Assembly: GCA_018398805.1 (NCBI GenBank)
Contig: JAGFBZ010001170.1
Location: 893,001-957,000, forward strand
From: Hirundichthys speculiger
Lineage: Eukaryota > Chordata > Actinopteri > Beloniformes > Exocoetidae
Direction of reading: 5' to 3'
Length of the DNA: 64,000 nucleotides
Part shown: positions 25,901-37,900 of the stretch, piece after piece
How positions within the stretch are numbered: position 1 is the first letter of the stretch
Layout: each line of letters opens with the position of its first letter
Position numbers and translations under genes: made by a program
The notes under the pieces: model-generated
Told to the model about the DNA's origin: nothing
Database searches by the model: none
What the model saw: only the letters and a program-made list of their open reading frames with translations

Positions 25901-28900
25901 CTGTTATGTGAAGTGCCAGTGCACAAGAAGACTTTTATCTCATTTATCATGGCTAGTAAGGGCATTTCTTAGGGCCATGTAAAATAACTCAGATGTAAGA
26001 GCATTTGTCAGTTTGTTGATAGCTGTGGCCTCTGGCGTCAGCAAATGTAGCTTCTACTATGACAACATGGCATTTCCCTGCTGTGACTAAAATGGCACAT
26101 CTTATTATCAGCAAAAAAATCTGGAGAGCTTTGTCACACTTTTCCAAGCAACTATGGGACCAGTGCAGCAGGGTAAGGGACTCTAAAATGGCAGCATTTG
26201 ATAGTGCTTTAATCACTTCTATACAAAAACTAACCCACATAAATCAACATGACTCAAGGTCAGACTATAGTTGCTACCTACAGAATATGTGTGGTGTTAG
26301 CCTGTTCTCCCCATGTTTGGGTGACCTTCAAACAGAAAACGCCACGTCCAGAGAAAATCAGCACTGCAGGAGCACTGAAATGTTTGTAATGGTGGTACTG
26401 CAGGAGGGATTCATTAATGACAAACTGTACAAAATTTAAACAGTCATAGCAGAGATTGTCTGGTGTTAAAGTATTGATTAGTCATCATTCATAGAGTTAC
26501 ACTGTTTATTATGGTACCAGTTTCTGATTAAATAAGCACAGCTGGCTGTTTGACACTCTGATACCAGCCCTGCTGGTCGTCACTGACTCAGTTTTACTAA
26601 AACCTCTTGGAAAAAAGGATGTATTCATGTCATTTAGGTCCACTTTAGTCAACTGCCTTTGATAAAACACATCATGATCACCAACACATCTACTACTTTA
26701 GACATGTAGAATGTTGATTTTAAAGGTGAAAGTACAGTAATCCCTCACACTTTGAGGTTAATGGGGCTGTGACCCCCCTCCCCCGCGAATGGTGAAAACC
26801 GCGATGTGGAGTACCCTCTCAATTTATCCAGAAGTTCCACTTTTTTGGCAATTGTCATCATTTTGTGATGGCGTGTCGGTTCTCCAGAGGCACTTGGCGA
26901 TGGGCGACATCCTTTGGGATCCATTTTGACTTTAAAACGACACTAAACCTTTGTCTCACGAGAGGAAGAGATGGGAGATGCAGGGACGCGTGTCAGCCAA
27001 TCAGCGTACAGACAACCGACGGCACAGTAATGCCCGTCGTAGCAGCCAATCGCAGGCCTCGATTTTCATTCATGGGGCCTCCCATGTAGGCTCTTGTTGC
27101 TCCCCGAGACTCATTGTTGATGTGATGTGTTTTGCTTCAGCCTCGCGCACTTCGTTTGAATTTCTTTCTATTTTTTTTTCTGATATTTTTTTTATCGATG
27201 AACACTTTTGAAACCTCCACGATGTACTGAGACCGCAATTGCTGAGACGGCAAAGTGTGAGGGATTACTGTAGTTCACTTTTTAGTCTTTAGTTATATGT
27301 ATGTTGATTTTTGAAGTTTTTTCCCCTTTTTCAGTTGAAGAGTAAAATGTTGGATGTTGGGCATATGGTGTGCAGATTACCAAGCCCCTTGATGAAATTG
27401 TGGTATTGAACTGCAAATAATGATTACTGATCTTAAGATTCATGTGCTCATTAAAGACAAAGCACTGTAATTTTATTGTCTTAAAACAGTGAGAAAAAAC
27501 AACAAACTTTACATTGGAGAGGCCTCTACCACTGATTGCTTATTAATTGATTAGCAAAATGGTTGCTGTTTTACTTCTCTTTTCAGAAGAAATTGTCATC
27601 TGTGTAAGATCTGTCGCTGTTGTTATTTTCTGCCATATGATCTCATCTTGTGTGTATTCATGCTCACATTTGAGTGTGTTTCATTGGCCAGCTATGTTGT
27701 GCCTCTTAAATAATTGATAAGGGACTGCGAGGGTAATCCCGAGAGTAACAGTCCCTCGACGTACACCAGCTGAGACATCACTCTGTCTGGCTGCCGTCTG
27801 GCACAATGAGGTGCAGAGTCTTTGTTGAACAGAGGTCAAATGTTGCTCTGTTGTCACTTTCACTTAGTGTGATTCCTCTGGGCTGGGTATCCCTTCCATA
27901 CCATAGCCTGGCTGGATGTAAAAATATGTATACAATGTTGATCAAACCTTTAAACATTTATTCAATATATTGTTATGCTGTAAACTAGATCTGCCTTTTT
28001 AACATACATCATCCAGGTTGATCTGCCTTTAACAAAAAAATCTCACCCTACCTGTACCCCGTTTAATGTTATGCATCAATATTAGGAAATCTGATTTCTT
28101 TTTTGCTTTTTGAAGGTGTTTTTTTTTCCTCGCAGTCAGTAGTTAGAAATTTTAAGGTCCATTTGTCAATGGAGGTGATCGCTTATAATTTGTGTCGACA
28201 GTTTTGTTTGCAAGTTAGTGCAAAGTCACTTTACTGGCTACTACTGACGTGTCATCATGTTACAGAAGAGTCTCCTTATAATATCTCTCCTTAGAAAGTC
28301 TACACCTCACTATTAATTTATTTTTCATACACATGCAAAACGCTGCAAATTCTGACCAAGAATATAAATGTAATGGTTTGTTTATTTATCAAAAGCATGT
28401 CTCCAAAATGACTCCGTCTGTACTGTCATTATAGTATTATGTGGTTTGTTAATGGCTAACAAGGTTTTTACATGGCATTTTAGAATATTTTGTTTCTCCA
28501 TTTATCTCCAGTTCTCTTAGGTTTGCAGGCTTTTTCACGCTCCTTTTAGTTCCCTTAGATTCTCCAGAATGATTGAGCAGAATAAGGAGGGAGGGATGTG
28601 GGGGATGGCATGGAAGCCTTCCAACCTCAGTGGTGTAAAGATCGCTGCAATGGCAATTTTTCAGAATGGAGACTTATTTTTTTAGCAAAAGAAAAAATAT
28701 ATCAAGTTTATTTGAATGTTCCATCAGTTCCATCTCTACTACGATATCCAACTGTGTTTCGTCACTTGTACATACATTTTACACCCAGGAGAATACTACT
28801 GATCAAACAAAAATGCCTGTTAGTCAAAATATGTATATATGAATAATTTTTGTTTGTGACAAAAAGATTCTCTCTTACTTTCATTTCTCCTACATTTAAT

Positions 28901-31900
28901 AGCCTGTATCTATATTTGACATAGTTTTGAAGCTTTCTCCTGGCTGTGATATGTAAACATAATTTCATCCTGCTCTCAAACTGCTGCCAAGACTAAGCCG
29001 ATGATTACCTACATCTGTCCTCACAGTTGGAAGTGCTTTTACCTGGAGGATGAAAGGGAGGTTCATTTTCTTGGCTCTATTGGCTGTCAGGAAAGGTCAT
29101 TTAGGTTTTTCATTACTGGAGTTTCTTTAACCAGTGTGCATTTTGAGACCTGCATTGTTGTGTGCCTTGACTGTCTCGACCTTCAGCTGACAAGTCGTAC
29201 ACTGTGCTTATGTGTGCACATTTATATAAAATGTTAAATAGACCTTGCAGCACCAACCTTCTGATACTGAATCACTTGACATGATGGAGAGATTTGTCAC
29301 GTTGTCCCCTGTTATTAAATTTCTTTTGGCAGTTGTTTCTAAAAGAGATGCTACTGTCCCTAATGGAATGTTCTGAAGAGCAATACTGTCAGCACTTAGT
29401 GTGAAAGACTTTTCAATCCATATTTTGTAACATTGCCAGCAGAAAAAACAACTACAGTGGTTCACAGTGTTGAAGTTGTTTGCAGCTGACAGGTGATGCA
29501 AGTCTGGGAATTTCTTGTGGAAAGGCCCAGGTGATTTTTTTTTCTTTATCTGTAAGTTCTGGATGAAGAGGTCCTGACTGTGGAAAGCTGAAATGTTGAC
29601 TAGGGATGCACCGAAATGAAAATTCTTGGCCAAAACCGAAAACCGAAAATGAAGAAACCAAGGCCGAAAGCCGAAAACCGAAACGCCGAAATAAATTATT
29701 ATGCCAATTATTAGTACCATTGCATTCATGGCTATGACTGTGTACTAACCTCACTAAAATCAAGGCATTACCATTGCATAAATTAATATTGATGCTACAA
29801 AGAATAAATTAATTGCAAAATTATGAAAATATTTATTAGCACTGACATTACAACAATGCACAATATAAAACAAAATTCAAAATATAATGTTTAACTTGAC
29901 CCCACTCAGGTGTACATTAAATAATAATACAGGCCTATAACTGACTGGCCTGCTGAAAGATTGTAAAAATGTTCTCTCATAAAAACACAGTGCATTTAAG
30001 TGCATTTAAAAAAAATTCTCTGTAGGACTACAACAAAAATATCTGCAGCTATAAGCTCATGGACGTGAGCTGCAACAACATTAAACAGCTCAGGTCAGGG
30101 GCGAAAATCCCATTTTATTTGGGGGGGGGGAAAATAAACAGTAAAATTTCAGAGAGTAATTCCTGGGGGGGACATGAAAATAAATGCTCTCTCCCTCTCT
30201 CTCTCCTGCTCCTTTGGAACTTGCCTTGCAGGGTTGAGCCCACAGCCTGTTGAATGTTAGAAAAAGTAATAATAGTAGTCGTAGCATTGTTGTGTATCAG
30301 TGCATATTCTACCTGTATACAGGTTTTTCAATGTTCAAACTGAAAAATCAACAATGGTATTAGGTGGTATTATTATATTGTAGTGTTGTATTTTTGACAA
30401 ACAAAATACAACAACATATTACAACTACGCCATTAAATATGGCAACTTAAAAATGCAAAAATAAAATACAATTAAAAATCCCTTCCACGTTTAAATGACA
30501 CACTCGCTGACACACGGAGCTGCAGGTAGCCCCGCCCATTAGAAACAGCATGTGGACTAAACCACTTTGAGAATTAGGGGGGTCGCAATGTTTCAACAAT
30601 TAAAAAAAAAAAGGCTTTTTACGTTTATAATTTGCAGCGCTTGTGTTGTACTTTTATTGAACATGACTATATTATTATTCAATTGTTTTTGTGTGCTTAC
30701 AACGATTTTTTGGGGGGGACAACTTTGTGGAAGGGGGGGACACGTCCCCTGTGTCCCCCCCCCGGGATTTCCGACTATGGCTCAGGTAAACACACGTCTG
30801 AGAAATGTCGTCTGCTCGGTATGGAATAACGGGGCTCAATGAGCTCGATCAGCCTACGAAATCCCACATCCTCTACAACAGAGAACGGCTGATCATCTAA
30901 GGCAATGAATTCCATTATTTTTTGTGTAATGCCCTTTGCCTTGGCACCATCACTGGAAAACTTTCTTGCCTTTTCAAATACGTCCGCCACAGACGGAGTG
31001 GGTGCGCTCGGAGGGATTTTCCTTTTCTGTGCCGCCGCCTTCTCATATTCAGAATGGCGATGGGGATGTTTGGATTTCAGGTGATAAATCAAACCCGACG
31101 TGGAGAAACTCGTTGCAGATTCACCCCCTCTTGAAATTTCAGCGTTACATGTTTTACAAATCGCTATCAGTGGGTCTTTCTCAGATATATTGAAATACGT
31201 CCACACCACAGACATGTTGGCCCCAGACAAGCGTGCTGGCCACGGTTTTTGTTCGTCATCACAACATTCTGTTTCGGCCGTGTTTTTTCGGTGATAAAAG
31301 TCTTTCGGCCGAAAACCGAAAATGCACTTTTGGGCCATTTTCGGCCGAAAATTTTCGGTGGCCGAATTTTCGGTGCATCCCTAATGTTGACAGATGGATG
31401 TTTTTTTTTTCCTTTTCTACAAAGCAGCTTCAAGAATAGCGACAATGTCCCTGTGGGACTGGTTGGAAGCATTTTCAATTCCCGTTTATGGGCTTTCATG
31501 GCTGAGTGTGGTGGATGTCAAGCCAGTCTGGAGAATGAACCATGTTACCCATTTTTGTCATTTGCTAAATGCTTTCCAACAAAAACAATTTTGCCTCAGT
31601 CGCATGCACCTTTTTATTGGAATATATGGATCAACGTGTTTCCATTAAGAAGTCACTTTGATATAGGTGGGTGGGGTGGAGAGGGGGAGTTAGAGGAAGA
31701 GGGGGGGTGGGCAGGCAGTGTATGAGTATATGAGAAACCAAGGATATTAAGGGTTCAGAATTTAGTTTTTTTTTTGTTTGGTTTTGTTTTTGGTTAGCAC
31801 ATCACTATTACACATTCACTGAGGAATTCCTTTTCTCATAAATCTGAGCAAAATATTTGGGAAAACAGAGTTAATCCAGCACTTAAAACGGCATCATCCT

Positions 31901-34900
31901 CCTGGGGATCACCCACGCAATCAAGCCAACAAAGGCTATGAGGCTATGGCAGTGCTGTCGCCTACTATGTGGGAGGTCCTGGGTTCGAATCCTGGTTGTG
32001 TCAGGAAGGGCCTCCGGCGTAAAACTTGTACCAAACCAATCATGCAGATCACTAGGTGACCCCTAATATGGAGCAGCTGAAATAGATGTTTTAGAGCAGA
32101 CAGCCTGCAGCCTCCGCTGTCTTTCATTATTTATTAAGATGATATATACAGTTGATTTTATAGAACTAAGAAAGAAAATCAGATTTGGTCAAAATTGTTA
32201 TTGCAATTACAATCAGTGCATGTTTACCCCTATCCCCCATAGTGATGACAAATATGGTTTTATGTATATATATTAGGGGTGTAACGGTACACAAAACTCT
32301 CGGTTCGGTACGTACCTCGGTTTTGAGGTCACGGTTCGGTTCATTTTCGGTACAGTAAGAAAAAAAAATGCAAAATATAAATGTGCTAGTTGTTTATTAC
32401 ACACTTTTGTGCTTTTTAACAATAGGAACATTAGCCTATACAAAGCTAGAATTTTGCTCAAAAATATAAATACAATATTCTGAAATGTAGATATTTTGAA
32501 AAACAAAATAAAAATAACATTGGTTCAGACTTTTTCTTAAAGAAAATATCCATCTGATGTGCAAAATTGAACAGTTGCAACACTGAACATTTTCAAGTTG
32601 TTGCTCAGATTAAATAACATGAATAAGGCACAGACTGTTTCTTTAAAAACAAATCTTTTTATTTTTTCATAAAGTCCCGGTATGATTTTCTGCCTAAAAT
32701 GTGGACGAGAAGGTAACGAGTTTTTTTTTTTGTACTGCATGCCACGTGATTTCTCTTCCCAATCGAACTATTTACATATCAACAAACTTTTTTGTTGCGG
32801 TAAAACTCGCTTTTATTTTTATGCATATTTATAATAACAACAATAGTAATAATAATAAGAACAATATTATTATTTTTATTATTATTAATATTATTATTGA
32901 GGGACGTGGAGAGGAGGGAAAAAGCTCGAGTTGTCTCGCGCGGGGTGCGGGGTGTTTGTGTGCACGCGCGTCGCCTCGCCTGTGTATGTGGTGACACGCG
33001 CCCAGTCCACAGAAACTCGCGCTGGCTGTGCACTGAGCCCGACAGAGAGAGAGGGAGAGAGAAGCGCTGCTCGCGAAGCAGACAGCAGCCAAGTGATGGC
33101 TTCAAACCTAGCGGTTTGAGTGCGCGTGAGTCTCAAAATCACCAGGAAAAAGTCGCTAGATTTGTCGCTAGTCGCTTTTTACAAATTAAGTCGCTAGGGG
33201 GGTCTGGAAAGTCGCTATATATAGCGACAAAGTCGCTAAGTTGGCAACACTGGTTTGTTGTCTCGTGTGCGCGCAACTGCGCATGTGCGGCTGCAGCATT
33301 CTCTGCTCCACAACATGCGGTCCTCTACTTAATATGTCCGTGTGGAAACTCGTTCGGTACGCCTCCGTTCCGAACCGAGCCCTGCATACCGAACGGTTCA
33401 ATAAAAATGCATGTACCGTTACACCCCTAATATATATATAAAAAAAAAAAAAATTTCCTTGAATCTCCATAAATGAAGATGCTGCTTGTGTGGATGCAGG
33501 GGGTCGGGGGGTTCATATGAATATGCAATTTACTGTGACAAGATGAAGGGTTATTTCCTTTTGAAGCTCTCTGCGTGGAGCCTGTGGAGAGCTAGAAACA
33601 AATCCTCTCCACTACATTGTGTCTCCCCTCTATCCGATTTCTGTTGACACTGCATTAAATGAGGTAATAAGGTGACCCTTCCTTCTGTTCCTCTTTTGCG
33701 TTTCTAAAAGACCAGACATTCTCTGCGTGTCTGACACTTTATTAAGCTCCTGAAGGCTCAGGGGCTTGTGACATTTTTCATTGTCAACGGTGTGCCGCGT
33801 GAGCAGCCATGCCTATGTGGATTTTGATTACTTTGTCGTTTCCTAATGGTTTTGACAAAAAAAAAAAAAGTCAAAGGTAGACAAAAGCCAAAACAGGAAC
33901 AAGACTGTTACACCCGTCATGAACTAAAGGGTGTTAAAACATTACCATTGTTTCCATGTTTATTTCTAACAAGCACGCGCACAGCCACAGCTTTTGAAGC
34001 GGCTGAATTAACCCATTGCTGTAAGAGAGTTCATCTTAACATGTTCTTGCATCATGATTTCCAGTCTAATTCCTAAGTCTAAACTACAACCTTTATACCA
34101 TGTAAAAGGTTTCTGCAGAAATACGAGTACCTTATCTCATCTGTATATGGGATGAAAAATGTTGTTTGCCTGAGGTGGAAAACAGGGGGTGACTTGTGCT
34201 GCCTCTTTGTTCTCGTCTGTGGGAAACCCCCTAATCCATCACTGCCAGGTGCCCCAGGAGATGAGTTGTGATGAATACAGCTGAGGATTTTAGTGGACAC
34301 TTAAGAGGGTTTCCTCATCACTTATATATTAGTATCTGGAAGAGGCTGCTATTAACATAAAGAGAGCCGTAAATTGCTTTTCTGTTTTTGTTTTTGTTTT
34401 TTTCATATAAGTAATGACAGCCCTGCTCCAGGCCCAGATCGTCCTACCAGAAGGTCAGTGATTTGATCACAGGCTCTGCAATGTGTCGGACTGTCCTTGG
34501 GCATGACACTGAACCCCCACATTGCTCCTGATGTGTTGACTGGGGTGTGACTTTTGAGGGAAAGTCCTTTATACCGTATATAGAGTGCACGTTTATAAAA
34601 AGAAGTGCTGTATTTTTGTGAAAGGATGAGGGAAACTCTGGAAAGCACTTTGTAGAACCTAAAGGGAGAGTCTCTGCTCTCTTGAGCACCATGAAAGTTT
34701 TCCTTACGTGACTAATCCGTTGCAGTGCAGCTGTTATGTAAAGTTTTTGTTTTTTGGAATAAATAACATATTCCTAATATAATCATTGTGTCATAATAAA
34801 ACTTGGAATGGAAATAGAACAAAGCATGATTTATACTAAAAAGGGTTATTTGTTCAGGAACATTCATTTATGGACAAGCTATGTCATGTTTACACCATTA

Positions 34901-37900
34901 CAAACCTAATTGGTAAAATAATTTAACACATTCATTGTTTCTTTCTAAATTTTACAACGTCACTGATATTCTGAGGTCTATGTGTACCCATGTCAGTTTG
35001 AGGCCTGATGTCCTGCCTTTACTACGTTGTGTGTGTGTTTTCTGGATAAATAGGACATTTCCAGATTCAGCAGACCAACTCCTTTCTGGCACTGAACAAA
35101 ACTCAACAACTAAATAGTTGTTGAATGTCAGATTTAGGGGTAGAAGACCCAAATACTCCAAGGCAGGAGTCAGCAACAATTAAGTCCTTTATTTTGTAAT
35201 CAAAACAGTGCAAAGCAGGATAACCAAAAGCCCAAAACAAACTGACAGGCAAAAGAAACGGTAATAGAGCAAAGGCTGAATAATGGGGAGAGAGTCGGGC
35301 GGTAACACAACGGACTAGCAGGGAAAAAAAGAAACACAGGACAATATATAGACACACGAGCACAAGCGAGAACCAAGAGGGGATGATCAAAACAGCGGAG
35401 CCTAGCTTAGCAAATAAGAACATATTTCGGTGGACAGGAAAATGCAGTTTGGTCTTTCTGTAATTGGATCACCAGTGCACTTGATAACATCACATCACAA
35501 AATTCATGGAATACTTTTGCATCTCAAGTCTACACAAGTGTCAACTGGATCCATTCTTGGCAAAATAGGTGGCAAAAGAATACAGCCAGGGATTTTCACT
35601 GTACTTGTCTAAATGTGGACTTTGAACTGGAGCCGTAGTTCAGCTGCAGGTGATGTTGTTTCACAGCTACAGAAGGACAGAGAAATACCCAAACTGAGAA
35701 GAAGAACACAAACAGCAACAGTCAAAAGCAACTTACAAGAGACAACACTTTCAAAGTAAAACAGGAAATGATTTGAATAATAAACTAAAAAAGAAATTTA
35801 AGACTAAACTCAGGATAATCCAAAAGCTCAACAAAACATAACCCCTGGAACAATAGGAGGAAGAACAAGACACAGAGCAGAAGTTATAAATAAAAGAGCA
35901 CAGGAAAACTAAAACCCAACAGAAACTCTAGATCATCAAAGAATAACCATAACCCAACTAAATAAGATACAAAAATTACACTCATGAAAACCTTTTAAAG
36001 AATACAACTCTTCTGTATATCTTAAAGAAGCTTCCAGTTGTTGTACAGACTGCTATATAAAAATGATCCCCACATTGAAGCAGTTTGCTTTCTGGCTTCA
36101 GTGCTCCATCATTGTATTCTTCAATAAAGAGCCAGCAAATGTAGGAAGTGTTTATTCAGTTGCTGCTGTGTGTTATCATTTTCTCATCCTAACTCCGTCA
36201 ACAGTAAGCTTCGCACCGTTTCTGTGGCAACAACAGCAGATGAGCATCAACAGTGATGTTATCACTGTAGTATAGCTTTAGCTTGTGAGTATAAAAACTG
36301 TGTGGACTCCAGTGATGCTTCACAACAGTCACAGGTTAGTTTTATTCATTTTTATTTTTTTACTTTTCACTTTTAACTCCTGCTTCAAAGAAATGTATTG
36401 GGATGTGCCTACTTGCCTGCCTGTGTCTTTGTCTGGTTGCCGACCTCCTCAGAGGCTTGCAGTGGGGGGGATCTCTCTGCGTCTGCTAAAAACGCTGATG
36501 CTGGCATTTCTATGAAACCAGACATTTCCATACGCCTTACAAAAGCTCGCCAAATCCAGACAAAAGAACAATCTGGAAACGTGTCCTTATGAATATGTAA
36601 GAATAAATCTCTAAAATTTTAATAGTCTCCTCCTGTTGTTATTTCTCAGGTCCTCTCAGTGTCTCCGTATTTTCTCAGATGGCATCTTCTGTTGGTTTTA
36701 AATTATTGGTTTAGTTAAAAAACGTTTTGTATTTCTTGTTTCTGCAAAGATACATTAGTCATTTTAGTGCTGAATAAACGTATCAAACAGAAATAAGTTA
36801 CTGAAATGTTTCATTTAAAACCCTTTACGATAACGGTAATCACCTTGAATAAAGAGAGAAAATGTTAAAACAGAGACGTGGGTGTTGAAATGCAAAGGAA
36901 ATGTTCTTGCTACAAGTACTATTGAAAAAAGATATTATCAAGCTGTGAAAATAGAACTCAGTTTTATGTGCTCTATCTTTCATTAAAAAAAACTTTACAG
37001 CTATGGTGAGAGGAGTAAATGTAATTGCATGAAATGATAGACTGCCTCTTTGTTCTTTAGGTGAGCAGGAGATAAAATCCCCAGACAAGAAAGGAATTTC
37101 AGAAAATCCCAAAGCCATTTTATTATTGACTTTGGAGGCACATAAAGCAGCACGTGATGCATATAATCAGAGGGCAATTTAGATTACTCTCATTACAAAG
37201 CTCCAAACTGCTCCTGGTGGTCAACCAAGCAGCATGTGTGGAATTATGCTGCAAATGACTATGTTGTGAATGGATCATTGTGCAGAACGTTCTATTTAGA
37301 AAGGGTTTATTGGCTTGTCCGTAAAGATTTTGTTTTTGTGACAAATGTATATGCTGAAGTGGCTTCCACTCATAAGGTCAGGAGCATGTTGTCATAGATC
37401 CACCTGCTGTACTGTCATGTTGTGATAGCTGTGTAGTGCAGAGTTTGTCCTTGGCCATGCAAATAACATTGTTCTAAGCACAAAGAGGGTCACTGGCTCA
37501 ACACTCATTTGGGTTTTCTTTTCCTTCCTGCTGCTTATTGAACAGACTGCAGTTGGGTTGTCAGCCACCACATCTACTTGGCCCAATTAGTTGCTGCTAA
37601 ATTTGGAGCACTCCAATATTATGATCATTGCAATGATACTATAAAAGGAGGTCTTTCTGCCTCAATGTTCAAGCTCAGAGAGGGGTTGTACTGCACAGAA
37701 AGTTATCAAGGTTTGTTCAAAGGTTGCTACATTTTTCTGGGTTGTTAAAGTTGTCAAAAGGTCTGAAAAAATTCTAAAGTCATTAAACGTGTTTGGTGAC
37801 TGTGTAACGTATCGAGCGTTTCTCCCTTGCATGATTGAGTATTGATTCAATGTGTGTACATAAAGAAGGGAGGGGTTTGTGTGTGTGTGGGGGGGGGGGG

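Larger units (their letters stand above)
29601..31383 (-). mobile_element. hAT element with BED-finger transposase fragment, itself interrupted
   Basis: The ends tagggatgcaccgaaa / ttttcggtgcatcccta are perfectly inverted over 16 bases. Perfect 8-bp duplications atgttgac lie at 29593-29600 and 31384-31391. Subterminal ccgaaa/ttttcgg repeats are dense at both ends, as is usual for transposase-binding sites. It encodes the N-terminal part of a ZBED-type transposase on the minus strand. A second hAT element sits inside it at 30096-30779. Confidence 0.93.

Noticed and set aside
31930..32010. tRNA gene suggested by a perfect B box
   Set aside because: The A box and cloverleaf arms are degenerate and a SINE body follows, so it is a SINE head.
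32897..33430. 177-codon plus-strand frame and several overlapping frames on the other strand
   Set aside because: All lie inside the CG-rich part of the hAT element at 32274-33429 and end in its terminal repeat; no transposase or host motif is present.
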